Positions 43,164 through 52,768 of a DNA stretch of 64,000 bases are shown here, one piece after another. The notes below the pieces were generated by a model, which saw nothing but the letters and a program-made list of their open reading frames with translations, ran no database searches and had not been told where the DNA came from. Source of the DNA: Deferribacter thermophilus (GTDB taxonomy: Bacteria > Chrysiogenota > Deferribacteres > Deferribacterales > Deferribacteraceae). A program made the translations under genes and the position numbers. The first letter of the stretch is position 1, and each line of letters opens with the position of its first letter. The stretch lies in assembly GCF_049472675.1 (NCBI RefSeq), contig NZ_JAPNXM010000002.1, positions 186,001 through 250,000 on the forward strand. The letters are read 5' to 3'.

Positions 43164-45212
43164 TCAGTTTATTGAGCTCAATTCACCTATTTTTTCAAAA
43201 AGTGTTTTTAGTTTAGCTAATAAGCTAAGTCTGTTATTTCTTATTTCTTCATTTTTATCCATTACAAGTACATTATCAAAGAAGTTATCTACAGGTTTGC
43301 TAAAGCTGAGTAAAACATTTATAGCATCATTATATTTTTCTTCAGATAAAAGTTGATTTAGTTTTCCTTCATACTCTTTGATGAATTTGTTTAGCTCTTT
43401 TTCTTCTGATTCGGCCAGTAAATCTTCTTTATATTCTGTATTGTTCCAATTATTTTTATTTAAGATGTTTGATATTCTTTTGTAGCTTGTTGAGAGTGTT
43501 ACAAATTCTGGTTTTTCATAAACTTCATTTAACGCTTTTGCAGCATTAAAAATTTGAACAATATCATCAAATACTGCCACTACAGCTTCAAATACATCTG
43601 CTCTGATGTTGTACTGTGTTGTGGCAATTTGCTTTGCTCTGGTTAAGATAAACTCTTTAGTTTTTTCAAGTATTTCGTCTTTTTGATATGAGAGTTTATC
43701 TTTGTAGTTATCTATAGCTTTTTCGAGCAGTTCAGTTAATGACAATCGATAGTTTTTATTTAATATGATATTTATTATACCTATTGCGTTTCTCCTTAAA
43801 GCATAAGGGTCATTGTTCCCCGTAGGGATTAAACCGATAATAAAACAACCAGTTATAGTGTCTATTTTATCAGCGATAGAGATAAATGCTCCTTCATCAG
43901 TTTTAGGTAGCTCATCACCAGAAAATCTTGGCAGGTAGTGCTCAAATATAGCATCAGCGACAACTTTTTCTTCACCTTGGATAAGTGCGTATTCTCTACC
44001 CATCACACCCTGAAGCTCAGGGAATTCATATACCATCTCTGTCATAAGGTCAGCTTTACATAAAAAGGCTGCCCTATCGGTAGTAGTTGCTTTGTTTGGA
44101 GCTAATTTTTTTGCGAGGAATAGAGCTATTTGACGAAATCTCTCCATCTTTTCATAAGAAGTGCCTAGTTGTTCCTGATACACAACCTTTTTCAGTTGCT
44201 CCATCCTTTCTTCGAGTGGAACTTTTTTATCATTTTCGAAAAAGAACATAGCATCATTTAATCTTGCTTTTAAAACACGCTCATAACCAGATTTTATTAA
44301 TGAATCATCTTTTGGTTTAGTGTTAGAGATTCCAACAAAGCTGTTAATAATTTTGCCATCTTTTTCTCGATAAAAATATTTTTGATGATTTTTCATTGAT
44401 GTTATAAGTACTTCTTTTGGGAGCTGTAAAAAATGCTCAGGGAATTCACCCAATATTGGGTGAGGGTATTCAACTAAATTTGCAACAGTATCAAGTAAAT
44501 CTTCATCAATAAAAACATTACCAATATTGTTTAAAAATGACCTTATAATCTCTTTTCTTTCATTAAAATCTACAATCACGAAATTTTCTCTAAGTGTTGC
44601 CTTGTATTCATCAAAAGAGCTGATTTTGATTTGTTTATTAGCCATAAATCTATGTCCAAATGTATAATTACCAGCTTTAATCCCCTCAATTTCAAATTCT
44701 AAAACTTCACCATTATAAATAGAAAGAAACCAGTGGATTGGTCTTGCAAATCTAATGTTTTTATCTCCCCATTTCATACTTTTAGGAAATGGGAAATTTT
44801 TTACTGTATTTATAATAAGTTCTTTTAAAAATTCTTTTGTACTTCCTCCTTTTATCTTTTTTATCCCTGCTAAATATTCACCTCTTTCAGTAACTACTTT
44901 TTTTAGTGAGTTTACATCAAGCCCTTTGGATTTAGCAAAACCTAAAGCAGCTTTCGTCAAATTACCATTTTCATCAAAAGCTATGTTTGCAGGTGGTCCT
45001 ACTATTTCTTCTTCTAAATCGCTCTGCATATCTGAAATATTATCAATAAAAAGGTATAGCCTTCTTGGTGTGCCACCTGTTTCTATGCTTGAGTAAGTAA
45101 TTCTATTTTTTTCTAACTCATTTTTAAAATGGTTCTTTAAAAATTCTGAAGCGGGATTAATAAAAGACGCAGGAATCTCCTCAGTACCTATTTCTAAAAG
45201 ATAAAAAGACAT
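43164..45212 (-). CDS. glyS: Glycyl-tRNA synthetase beta subunit
   Basis: The large subunit of the heterotetrameric bacterial glycyl-tRNA synthetase; charges tRNA-Gly in the cytoplasm. It has 682 aa and starts with the family N terminus LLEIGTEEIPASFINPA. FPFPKSMKWG and the HD-like segment KADLMTEMVYEFPELQGVMG are recognisable, as is the C-terminal DALR-type anticodon-binding region. GGGGG precedes the ATG. The alpha subunit gene glyQ, normally just upstream, is not here; leuD lies upstream behind a terminator, so glyQ must be elsewhere. Confidence 0.93.
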   Translation of the reverse strand: MSFYLLEIGTEEIPASFINPASEFLKNHFKNELEKNRITYSSIETGGTPRRLYLFIDNISDMQSDLEEEIVGPPANIAFDENGNLTKAALGFAKSKGLDVNSLKKVVTERGEYLAGIKKIKGGSTKEFLKELIINTVKNFPFPKSMKWGDKNIRFARPIHWFLSIYNGEVLEFEIEGIKAGNYTFGHRFMANKQIKISSFDEYKATLRENFVIVDFNERKEIIRSFLNNIGNVFIDEDLLDTVANLVEYPHPILGEFPEHFLQLPKEVLITSMKNHQKYFYREKDGKIINSFVGISNTKPKDDSLIKSGYERVLKARLNDAMFFFENDKKVPLEERMEQLKKVVYQEQLGTSYEKMERFRQIALFLAKKLAPNKATTTDRAAFLCKADLMTEMVYEFPELQGVMGREYALIQGEEKVVADAIFEHYLPRFSGDELPKTDEGAFISIADKIDTITGCFIIGLIPTGNNDPYALRRNAIGIINIILNKNYRLSLTELLEKAIDNYKDKLSYQKDEILEKTKEFILTRAKQIATTQYNIRADVFEAVVAVFDDIVQIFNAAKALNEVYEKPEFVTLSTSYKRISNILNKNNWNNTEYKEDLLAESEEKELNKFIKEYEGKLNQLLSEEKYNDAINVLLSFSKPVDNFFDNVLVMDKNEEIRNNRLSLLAKLKTLFEKIGELSSIN

Positions 45213-45255
45213 ACTACCCCCTTTAAAAACATGTTTGAGGAGTTATATATTAGAA

Positions 45256-45287
45256 AAGTGCAAATTTTCAAGGAAAATTTGCACTTA
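45256..45287 (-). terminator. Terminator after leuD
   Basis: AAGTGCAAATTTT and AAAATTTGCACTT form a perfect 13-bp stem with a 4-base loop, followed on the minus strand by TTTTCT. It overlaps the leuD stop region and separates leuCD from glyS. Confidence 0.85.
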
Positions 45288-45887
45288 TACGAATCTATAT
45301 GGCAGTTTTTTTTCTAATTCTTTAATCTTCGGTATGTTTTTAATTAATTCTAGCAAGCTGTCGTAAGTTGCAGTTAAAAATGCTTGTCTATTTGTTTCTT
45401 TTATTTCAAAGGGGTATGTTTTTTCACCTACTTTTAATGTTTTGTTTTCTAAGTTTATTAAAACATTAGTTAATGGTTTATTTATAATAATTTCACTTAT
45501 TTCGTTTATTATATCTTTTTCAACAGTAATACAAACAATACCTAAAGTAGTGGCATTTCCTAAAAATATTTCTGCAAAACTTTCTGCTATTATAGCATCT
45601 ATCCCTGCTCTTTTTAAGGCTTGGGGAGCATGTTCCCTTGAAGAACCACAGCCAAAATTTTTCCCTGTTAATAATATGTTTGCACCTTTAAATTTTTCAT
45701 CATCAAAAGGGTGGCCAAGACTTTTTCCATCTTTATCAAATCGTTCGTCATAAAATGCAAATTCTCCTAAACCATCAAATGTTACACATTTTAAATACCT
45801 TGCAGGGATAATTCTGTCAGTATCTATATCATCACCTAAAACTGGAACAATTCTACCTTCTACCTTTTTTATACTTCCAACTTTCAT
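45285..45887 (-). CDS. leuD: 3-isopropylmalate dehydratase small subunit
   Basis: The swivel-domain subunit of isopropylmalate isomerase in leucine biosynthesis. 200 aa from the ATG at 45887. An upstream in-frame ATG at 45899 exists, but the GGAGG ribosome site lies between the two, so the later start is right. Family motifs are GDDIDTDRIIPARYLKC and LTGKNFGCGSSREHAPQAL. It follows leuC by 14 bases. With a complete LeuC beside it, leucine pathway function is more likely than homoaconitase. Confidence 0.92.
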   Translation of the reverse strand: MKVGSIKKVEGRIVPVLGDDIDTDRIIPARYLKCVTFDGLGEFAFYDERFDKDGKSLGHPFDDEKFKGANILLTGKNFGCGSSREHAPQALKRAGIDAIIAESFAEIFLGNATTLGIVCITVEKDIINEISEIIINKPLTNVLINLENKTLKVGEKTYPFEIKETNRQAFLTATYDSLLELIKNIPKIKELEKKLPYRFV

Positions 45888-45901
45888 ATTTGCCTCCATA
45901 A

Positions 45902-47293
45902 CTATTTAATATTAAAAAGCTTTCTTGCATCAACAACTTCTCCAGCAATTGCAGCTGCAGCTACCATAACAGGACTCATTAAAAGGGTTCTTCCAGTGGA
46001 TGAGCCTTGTCTCCCTTTAAAATTTCTATTTGAGCTTGATGCAGAAATTTGGTCTCCAACAAGTTTATCTGGATTCATCGCAAGGCACATTGAACAGCCA
46101 GGATTTCTCCATTCAAAACCAGCTTCTATAAAGATTTCATGCAACCCTTCTTTTTCAGCTTGCTTTTTTACTCCCATAGATCCAGGGGCAATAAAAGCTT
46201 TTACCCCTTTTGCAACTTTATGCCCTTTGATATATTTAGCTACTTCTCTTAAATCCTCAATTCTCCCATTTGTACAGCTACCTATAAAAGCGACATCAAT
46301 CTTAGTGCCTTCTATTTTTTGTCCTGGTTTAAATTTCATGTATTCTAATGCTTCGCGGTCAGATTCATTTTGAGGTTCAGGAACTTTTTCAGTTACGGGG
46401 ATACACTGTTCAGGAGTAATACCCCAGGTAACCATAGGTTCTATATCTTTTGCATCAAAGGATACAACATCGTCATAATTAGCATCAGGATCTGATTTTA
46501 TACTTTCCCAATATTGAAGACGCTTATCCCAGTCTTTACCCTTAGGTGCATATTCTCTACCTTTAATATAATCATAGGTTGTTTGGTCAGGGTTTATATA
46601 ACCAACTCTTGCTCCACCTTCAATTGCCATATTGCAGACTGTCATTCTCCCTTCCATTGATAATGATTCAATGGCTTCTCCAGCAAACTCATAAGCATAG
46701 CCGATACCACCTTTGACACCAAGTTTATTTATAAGATAAAGGATAATATCTTTAGCATAAACACCAGGTTCTAATCTGTTTTTTATCTCTATTTTTCTGA
46801 CTTTCAATGGTGTTAAAGCGAGTGTTTGTGTAGCAAGGACATCTCTTACCTGTGATGTTCCTATGCCAAAAGCTATAGAGCCAAATGCTCCGTGAGTGGC
46901 TGTATGTGAGTCACCACATGCAATAGTCATTCCAGGTTGTGTAAGACCTAACTCTGGACCTACTATGTGAACTATCCCTTGTTTTCCTGATTCAGGAGAG
47001 AAAAATGTTATGCCAAACTCTTTTGTATTTTTTTCAATAGCTTGCATCATCTCTTCTGCTAAGGGATCAGCAAATGGCCTTGATATATCATCTGTTGGGA
47101 TAATATGGTCACATGTGGCAAAAGTTCTTTCTGGAAAAAGTACTTTAAGCCCCATCTCTCTGAGCATGGCAAATGCTTGTGGGCTTGTAACTTCATGGAT
47201 TAAATGAAGACCTATAAATATTTGATCTCTACCGCCAGAGATAGTCCCAACTTTATGAATTTCCCAAACTTTTTCTAATAATGTTTTACCCAT
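45902..47293 (-). CDS. leuC: 3-isopropylmalate dehydratase large subunit
   Basis: The aconitase-family subunit carrying the [4Fe-4S] cluster, converting 2-isopropylmalate to 3-isopropylmalate with LeuD. 463 aa, the usual bacterial LeuC length. The cluster Cys ligands lie in FIGSCTNGRIEDL and in RNPGCSMCLAMNPD (C-x2-C). GDSHTATHGAFGSIAFGIG is the substrate-site motif. AAGAGGT precedes the ATG. It is divergent from groES across a 217-base gap. Confidence 0.95.
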   Translation of the reverse strand: MGKTLLEKVWEIHKVGTISGGRDQIFIGLHLIHEVTSPQAFAMLREMGLKVLFPERTFATCDHIIPTDDISRPFADPLAEEMMQAIEKNTKEFGITFFSPESGKQGIVHIVGPELGLTQPGMTIACGDSHTATHGAFGSIAFGIGTSQVRDVLATQTLALTPLKVRKIEIKNRLEPGVYAKDIILYLINKLGVKGGIGYAYEFAGEAIESLSMEGRMTVCNMAIEGGARVGYINPDQTTYDYIKGREYAPKGKDWDKRLQYWESIKSDPDANYDDVVSFDAKDIEPMVTWGITPEQCIPVTEKVPEPQNESDREALEYMKFKPGQKIEGTKIDVAFIGSCTNGRIEDLREVAKYIKGHKVAKGVKAFIAPGSMGVKKQAEKEGLHEIFIEAGFEWRNPGCSMCLAMNPDKLVGDQISASSSNRNFKGRQGSSTGRTLLMSPVMVAAAAIAGEVVDARKLFNIK

Positions 47294-47459
47294 ATCTTTA
47301 CCTCTTTATATTAATTTATAATACATACATTACTAAAAAAGATGAAAAAAGCAAGAAAAAGTTTAATTAAACTATAAAAAGTTTAGTAAATTTATAAAAT
47401 ATTTAATATTAAAAAAACACTTGATTTTTTTAAAGACAATTATATATATATAAACGTTG

Positions 47460-47486
47460 TTAGCACTCGATTGTGATGGTTGCTAA
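47460..47486 (+). promoter_or_regulatory. CIRCE operator (HrcA site) before groESL
   Basis: TTAGCACTC, nine bases, GGTTGCTAA. The left arm is a perfect CIRCE half and the right arm has two mismatches to GAGTGCTAA. It lies about 25 bases before the groES ATG, the classical position, so heat-shock repression by HrcA is expected. An AT-rich promoter region with TATATATATA lies directly upstream. Confidence 0.88.
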
Positions 47487-47510
47487 TAATAAAATATAAA
47501 GGAGGGTATC

Positions 47511-47804
47511 ATGGCTAATATCAAACCTCTTCAGGACAGAGTTCTTGTAAAAAGGATTGAAGTTGAGGAAAAAACAGAGTCTGGAATTATTATCCCTGAC
47601 ACTGCAAGGGAAAAATCTCAAGAAGGTGAAGTAATTGCTGTTGGCCCAGGTAAAGTATTAGAAAATGGTACTAAAATCGAATTAACAGTAAAACCTGGTG
47701 ACAGAATATTGTTTAGCAAATATGCAGGTACTGAAATTAAAATCGATGGCGAAGAATATCTGATTATGAGAGAAGATGATATTCTTGGTATTATTCAGAA
47801 ATAA
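47511..47804 (+). CDS. groES: Co-chaperonin GroES
   Basis: The 97-aa lid of the GroEL folding chamber. The family start PLQDRVLVKRIEVEEKTESG and the mobile loop GIIIPDTAREKSQEGEVIAV are clear, as is the C-terminal YLIMREDDILGII. AAAGGAGGG precedes the ATG. CIRCE lies just upstream and groEL follows after 28 bases. Confidence 0.98.
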   Translation: MANIKPLQDRVLVKRIEVEEKTESGIIIPDTAREKSQEGEVIAVGPGKVLENGTKIELTVKPGDRILFSKYAGTEIKIDGEEYLIMREDDILGIIQK

Positions 47805-47832
47805 TTAAAAGAAAGATAAAGGAGGTGTCGGT

Positions 47833-49455
47833 ATGGCAAAGGCTATTACATTTAGCGAAGAAGCAAGACAAGCGATTTTAAGAGGTGTTGATAAATTAGC
47901 AAATGCAGTTAAAGTAACATTGGGACCAAAAGGTAGAAATGTTGTTATAGAAAAGAAATTTGGTTCACCTTTAGTAACAAAAGATGGTGTTACTGTTGCA
48001 AAAGAGATTGAATTAAAAGATCCATTGGAAAATCTTGGCGCTCAAATGGTAAAAGAGGTAGCAAGTAAAACAAGTGATGTTGCTGGTGATGGTACAACTA
48101 CTGCAACTGTTTTAGCTCAAGCAATTTACAGAGAAGGGATGAAGAATGTAGTTGCTGGCGCTAACCCAATGGAAATTAAGAGGGGGATCGATAAAGCTGT
48201 AGAAGCTGTTGTGAAGAAATTGCAAGAGATCTCCAAGCCTATTCAAGATAAAAAAGAGATTGCACAAGTAGGTACAATTTCTGCTAACAATGATCCAGAA
48301 ATCGGTAACATTATTGCTGATGCAATGGAAAAAGTTGGTAAAGATGGTGTAATTACTATCGAAGAAAACAAATCTACTGAAACTGTTTTAGAAGTTGTTG
48401 AAGGTATGCAGTTTGATAGAGGGTATTTATCTCCATATTTCGTAACTGATCCAGATAATATGGAAGCTGTACTTGAAAATGCATACATCTTAATTCATGA
48501 AAAGAAAATCTCTAATATGAAAGAATTGCTTCCAATTTTAGAACAGCTTGCAAAACAGAATGCTCCATTCTTAATAATTGCTGAGGATGTAGAAGGGGAA
48601 GCTCTTGCTACATTAGTAGTTAACAAATTAAGAGGTACATTAAACTGCTGTGCTGTTAAAGCTCCTGGTTTTGGTGATAGAAGAAAAGAAATGCTTAAAG
48701 ATATAGCTATCCTTACAGGTGGTCAAGTAATCAGTGAAGATCTTGGTTTGAAATTGGAGAATGTAAAACTTTCTGATCTTGGTAGAGCTAAGAAAATAGT
48801 TGTTGATAAAGAAAATACAACAATTGTTGAAGGTGCTGGTAAAGCTGAAGATATTCAAGCAAGAGTAAATCAAATCAAGAAGCAAATTGAAGAAACTACA
48901 AGCGATTATGATAGAGAAAAACTTCAAGAAAGACTTGCAAAACTCGTTGGTGGTGTTGCAGTAATTAAAGTTGGTGCTGCAACTGAAACAGAAATGAAAG
49001 AGAAAAAAGCAAGAGTAGAAGATGCTCTTAATGCTACAAAAGCTGCTGTAGAAGAAGGTATTGTTCCTGGTGGTGGTGTAGCACTTATTAGAGCATTAAA
49101 TGCATTGGATGATCTCAAATTAGAAGGGGATCAGCAAATCGGTGTAGAAATTATAAGAAAAGCTCTTGAGTATCCATTGAGACAGATTGCTGAAAACGCT
49201 GGTTATGAAGGTAGCGTTGTTGTAAATGCTGTTAAAGAAAGCAAAGATATTAACTACGGATTTAACGCTGCTAAAGAAGAATACACTGATATGATCAAAG
49301 CTGGTGTAATTGACCCAACTAAAGTTACAAGAAGTGCACTTCAAAATGCTGCTTCTGTTGCAAGCTTAATGTTAACAACTGAAGCATTAATCACTGAGAT
49401 TCCTGAAGAGAAGAAAGAAAATCCAATGCCTGGAGCAGGAATGGATATGATGTAA
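47833..49455 (+). CDS. groEL: Chaperonin GroEL
   Basis: The 540-aa ATP-driven chaperonin. The ATP-binding LGPKGRNVVIEKKFGSP and GDGTTTATVLAQAI, the hinge region GGVAVIKVGAATE and the signature AAVEEGIVPGGG are present. The C-terminal Gly/Met tail is short (NPMPGAGMDMM) but of the standard type. AAAGGAGGTG precedes the ATG. It forms an operon with groES and ends at a strong terminator. Confidence 0.98.
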   Translation: MAKAITFSEEARQAILRGVDKLANAVKVTLGPKGRNVVIEKKFGSPLVTKDGVTVAKEIELKDPLENLGAQMVKEVASKTSDVAGDGTTTATVLAQAIYREGMKNVVAGANPMEIKRGIDKAVEAVVKKLQEISKPIQDKKEIAQVGTISANNDPEIGNIIADAMEKVGKDGVITIEENKSTETVLEVVEGMQFDRGYLSPYFVTDPDNMEAVLENAYILIHEKKISNMKELLPILEQLAKQNAPFLIIAEDVEGEALATLVVNKLRGTLNCCAVKAPGFGDRRKEMLKDIAILTGGQVISEDLGLKLENVKLSDLGRAKKIVVDKENTTIVEGAGKAEDIQARVNQIKKQIEETTSDYDREKLQERLAKLVGGVAVIKVGAATETEMKEKKARVEDALNATKAAVEEGIVPGGGVALIRALNALDDLKLEGDQQIGVEIIRKALEYPLRQIAENAGYEGSVVVNAVKESKDINYGFNAAKEEYTDMIKAGVIDPTKVTRSALQNAASVASLMLTTEALITEIPEEKKENPMPGAGMDMM

Positions 49456-49462
49456 AATAAAA

Positions 49463-49490
49463 AGCGGGCTTTGAGCCCGCTTTTTTTTTT
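49463..49490. terminator. Terminator after groEL
   Basis: AGCGGGCT-TTG-AGCCCGCT followed by ten T. It ends right before the convergent FAD oxidoreductase gene. On the minus strand the stem is followed by TTTTATTTTA, so it may act in both directions. Confidence 0.93.
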
Positions 49491-49491
49491 A

Positions 49492-50721
49492 TTATGAAAT
49501 GAAATTAGTGGCATAAAGTATTTTAGGAAATGTATAGAATTTATTAGGTTTGTAAAATGAATCAAACTTAACTCTTCTCTTTATTAAACCATAGTAAATG
49601 CCAGCATCATTTGTTTCTCCAACCATTGTACAGCCAATGATAACCCCATTTTCATCCAAAAAGATTTTTCTGAAATATTTTCTTGATTGATTATAAAAAG
49701 TAACTGTTTTTACATCATCTTTGAAATAACCTACAACCGCTACTTCGATACCGAATACTTCTGTTGTATTATTTTTTATACTACCATCATATTTTTCTTT
49801 AATACCAAGTATATGTTTTGCAGCAATTTCACCGTGTTCAACAGCTGTAATCCAATTCCCTTGTGTTGTATATTGCTGTGTTATAAAATCCTTATCTTCA
49901 GCTATATCACCACCAGCATATACATTTTCGATATTTGTCTGACAGTATTCATTAACCAAAATCCCCCAATTAATATTTAAAGGAGTTTCTTTAAATATAT
50001 GAGTATTTTGTGTGACCCCTTTTCCTATAATAGCAAAGTCAGCGGTTAAAGTTTTGCCACTTTCAAGTTTTATTTCAATATCTTCAGTATTAGTCTGAAT
50101 AGATTTGATATTGTCTTGTTTAAAGATTTTAACCCCTTTTGATTTCATTGTTTCTTCAATTATACTTGCAGCATCTTTATCAACTACTCTTGAAAAAACT
50201 CTATCAGATGAAATAACAAGATATTTTTCTACATCATCATTCAAATGGGATAATAAAGGGATTGTAACGAGTCCTGCACCATAGCCAACCACTCGTTTTG
50301 CTGTTTTATAAAACTCGTGTAATTTATCAGCATCACTAAGATGCCTTAAATTTAAAACTCTATCAGATTCAAAACCAATTTTTGTTGCTTCAGCTCCCAA
50401 TCCAATAAATAAAAATTTGTAATTTATAGTTTCACTGTTTTCTAAAATAACATTATTTTTATCAAAATCGACTGCAGTAACTGAATTTCCAAACATAGCA
50501 TCTATGTTGTTATCTTTATAGAAGTTTTTATCTACAATAAAAATACCGTTTCTATCTGTTTTTCCTGCAACATAATAAGGTGTTAACACTCTTGAATATG
50601 CTGGTAAATTTTCTCTATCTACCACCAATATTGTTTGAGTTTTATCAAATTTTCTAAATGTATTTACAAAACTTAAAGATGCGGCGCTATTTCCCAATAC
50701 TACAATATCGTAATGCTTCAT
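49492..50721 (-). CDS. FAD/NAD(P)-dependent oxidoreductase of the aldehyde oxidoreductase operon
   Basis: A 409-aa flavoprotein with two dinucleotide folds: DIVVLGNSAASLSFVNTF (FAD) at the N terminus and VVGYGAGLVTIPLLSHL (NAD(P)), plus NVYAGGDIAEDKDF. No redox-active Cys pair is visible. The start is ATG 50721 after GGAGGATAAG; the in-frame start further upstream lies inside the MoaD-like gene. Last gene of a ferredoxin-AOR-MoaD-FAD operon, so it probably moves electrons between NAD(P)H and the tungsten enzyme, as the FAD subunit of AorABC-type enzymes does (inferred). Confidence 0.82.
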   Translation of the reverse strand: MKHYDIVVLGNSAASLSFVNTFRKFDKTQTILVVDRENLPAYSRVLTPYYVAGKTDRNGIFIVDKNFYKDNNIDAMFGNSVTAVDFDKNNVILENSETINYKFLFIGLGAEATKIGFESDRVLNLRHLSDADKLHEFYKTAKRVVGYGAGLVTIPLLSHLNDDVEKYLVISSDRVFSRVVDKDAASIIEETMKSKGVKIFKQDNIKSIQTNTEDIEIKLESGKTLTADFAIIGKGVTQNTHIFKETPLNINWGILVNEYCQTNIENVYAGGDIAEDKDFITQQYTTQGNWITAVEHGEIAAKHILGIKEKYDGSIKNNTTEVFGIEVAVVGYFKDDVKTVTFYNQSRKYFRKIFLDENGVIIGCTMVGETNDAGIYYGLIKRRVKFDSFYKPNKFYTFPKILYATNFIS

Positions 50722-50722
50722 C

Positions 50723-50962
50723 TTATCCTCCAGGATAACCAGTTCCACCTAAGATATAGATAGTGATAGTATCATCTTTTTTAACTTTTATGTTTCTTTC
50801 TTTTCCTATATTGTTTCCATTTATTAATATTTGCAGGTATTTATGATTTTTTTCATCATCTGTTAAGAAGCGAGTTAAAATTTTATCTAAGTCCAATTCT
50901 TCTGTATGTTTTTTAAATCCATACTTTTCTTGTAGTTCGCCTAAAAACTTAATGAGGGGCAT
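50723..50962 (-). CDS. MoaD/ThiS-like ubiquitin-fold protein
   Basis: A 79-aa beta-grasp protein ending in the activatable TGYPGG di-glycine tail. MoaD-like proteins carry the sulfur for the pterin dithiolene. The gene lies 11 bases behind the tungstopterin aldehyde oxidoreductase gene, consistent with a dedicated copy for tungsten cofactor synthesis. Its last codons provide the GGAGG ribosome site of the FAD oxidoreductase gene. Confidence 0.85.
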   Translation of the reverse strand: MPLIKFLGELQEKYGFKKHTEELDLDKILTRFLTDDEKNHKYLQILINGNNIGKERNIKVKKDDTITIYILGGTGYPGG

Positions 50963-50973
50963 AGGGGAACCCC

Positions 50974-52767
50974 CTATGCCAACTGGAGTGCTTTTAGCTT
51001 ATCTTCGGTAGGTAAACCATCTGGTGTCCAACCTCTCACCGCATAATATTTAGGTAATAATTCAGATAATTTTGCTATACTTCCTTTATGTGGGCCATCA
51101 GGAACAGGTTCTTCTAAAATTCTCTTTGGTAGAGTGTCATTTGATGGGTCAATTCCAGCTTTTAGATTAAATAATCTTTCTAAATTATAAATTCTTTCGC
51201 CACATTCTACATAATAATCTTCACTATAATCAAATCCACAAGCGGCGTTTAGAAAATCTGTTATTTGAGCTGATGTAATAGCAAAGGTAGTAAATAAACA
51301 GACTCCGCTAGAATCTACTAATGCTGTAACATCTTGAAAAATCTTACACCATTCTGCTTTCCCTTCAGTGGAAGTTGGGTCAAGTTTTTCAGGGATCCCC
51401 ATAATTTCAGGTGAAATCATATATCCTCTTACATGGCATGCACCCCTGTTGCTTGTAGCATAATTTATAGCCATTCCTTGAGCCACTCTTCCATCATAAG
51501 CAGGAAATTCTAATTTTTTTACACTCATAGAGTAATAGGTGTTTCCATACATTTCAGCTAATCTGTAAGAACCTTCTGCTAATTTGTCACCAAATCCTTC
51601 TCTTTTACCCATTTTTTCAATCATTGTAACTAACACATCTGGATCACCAAATCTTAAAGGCATTTCTACATCTGAATCAGGTATTAACCCCTTTTCATAC
51701 ATTTCCATTGCACAGGCAAGTGTGGCACCAGCACTTATTGGATCTAATCCATATTCATTACAGATATAATTTGCTTTTGTAATAGCTTTCAAATCACTTA
51801 CACCACAATCAGCTCCCAAAGCCCAAATTGGTTCGTATTCAGGACCTTCTTTTACAACATCTCCAGCAAGTTGAGTTACTCTTCCACAACCAATTATACA
51901 CCCCATACACCCTTTATTTCTTTTAAGGTAAGTTTGGGCAAGCTTTTCTCCAGATATTTCTGGTGAACCATCGAATGTATCAAATTGGAAGTTTTTAGTT
52001 GGGAATAAGCCGTTTTCATTTATAACATTTACCAGAACTGCTGTACCATATTTTGGTAACCCTTTTGAAGTTACTGGCGATTCTTTTAAAATTTTGTAAG
52101 CGTTAAATGCTGCGACTCTATATTCATCCTTTTTGGCAATTTTTACACCACCAGTTCCTCTAATAGCAACAGCTTTTAAATTTTTGCTACCCATTACTGC
52201 GCCAACACCAGTTCTACCTGCAGCTCTGTGTTTATCATTGATGACACATGCAAATTTAACAAGTTTTTCACCAGCAGGGCCAATGGAAGCTATTTTTGCA
52301 TCCTGATGGAATTCGTTTCTGATAATATCTTCTGTTTGATCAGTGGTTTTCCCCCAGATATGTGAGGCATCTCTTATTTCCACTTTATCATTATAAATTG
52401 CTAAATAAACAGGTTTGCCAGCTTTCCCTTCGAAAATAATCATATCATATCCAGCATATTTCATTTCAGATGGGAAATAACCTCCTGAGTTTGATGAAGC
52501 TATTGCACCAGTTAATGGTGCTTTGGTTACTACCATATATCTACCGTTTGCTGCACCAAGTGTTCCTGTGAGTGGGCCTGTTGCAAAAATAAGTTTATTT
52601 TCAGGGGATAGTGGATCGACATTAGGATCTACTTCTTCATATAAATATTTTGAAGCAAGCCCTCTACCGCCAATGAATTTTTTTGCCCAATCAAAGTTTA
52701 AATTTTCTATTTTATATGATCTATCTGTTAAATTAACTCTTAATATTTTACCTGTCCATCCATACAT
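50974..52767 (-). CDS. Tungsten aldehyde:ferredoxin oxidoreductase
   Basis: A 597-aa cytoplasmic enzyme oxidising aldehydes to carboxylic acids, or reducing acids, using a tungsten bis-pterin and one [4Fe-4S] cluster. The N terminus MYGWTGKILRVNLTDRSYKI is typical of AOR. The cluster Cys are in NKGCMGCIIGCGR, and the later pterin-binding motif DSSGVCLFTTF gives the fourth Cys. RAAGRTGVGAVMGSKNLKA is a family signature. It is one base from the ferredoxin gene upstream and followed by the MoaD-like gene. The physiological aldehyde is not evident. Confidence 0.92.
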   Translation of the reverse strand: MYGWTGKILRVNLTDRSYKIENLNFDWAKKFIGGRGLASKYLYEEVDPNVDPLSPENKLIFATGPLTGTLGAANGRYMVVTKAPLTGAIASSNSGGYFPSEMKYAGYDMIIFEGKAGKPVYLAIYNDKVEIRDASHIWGKTTDQTEDIIRNEFHQDAKIASIGPAGEKLVKFACVINDKHRAAGRTGVGAVMGSKNLKAVAIRGTGGVKIAKKDEYRVAAFNAYKILKESPVTSKGLPKYGTAVLVNVINENGLFPTKNFQFDTFDGSPEISGEKLAQTYLKRNKGCMGCIIGCGRVTQLAGDVVKEGPEYEPIWALGADCGVSDLKAITKANYICNEYGLDPISAGATLACAMEMYEKGLIPDSDVEMPLRFGDPDVLVTMIEKMGKREGFGDKLAEGSYRLAEMYGNTYYSMSVKKLEFPAYDGRVAQGMAINYATSNRGACHVRGYMISPEIMGIPEKLDPTSTEGKAEWCKIFQDVTALVDSSGVCLFTTFAITSAQITDFLNAACGFDYSEDYYVECGERIYNLERLFNLKAGIDPSNDTLPKRILEEPVPDGPHKGSIAKLSELLPKYYAVRGWTPDGLPTEDKLKALQLA

Positions 52768-52768
52768 A

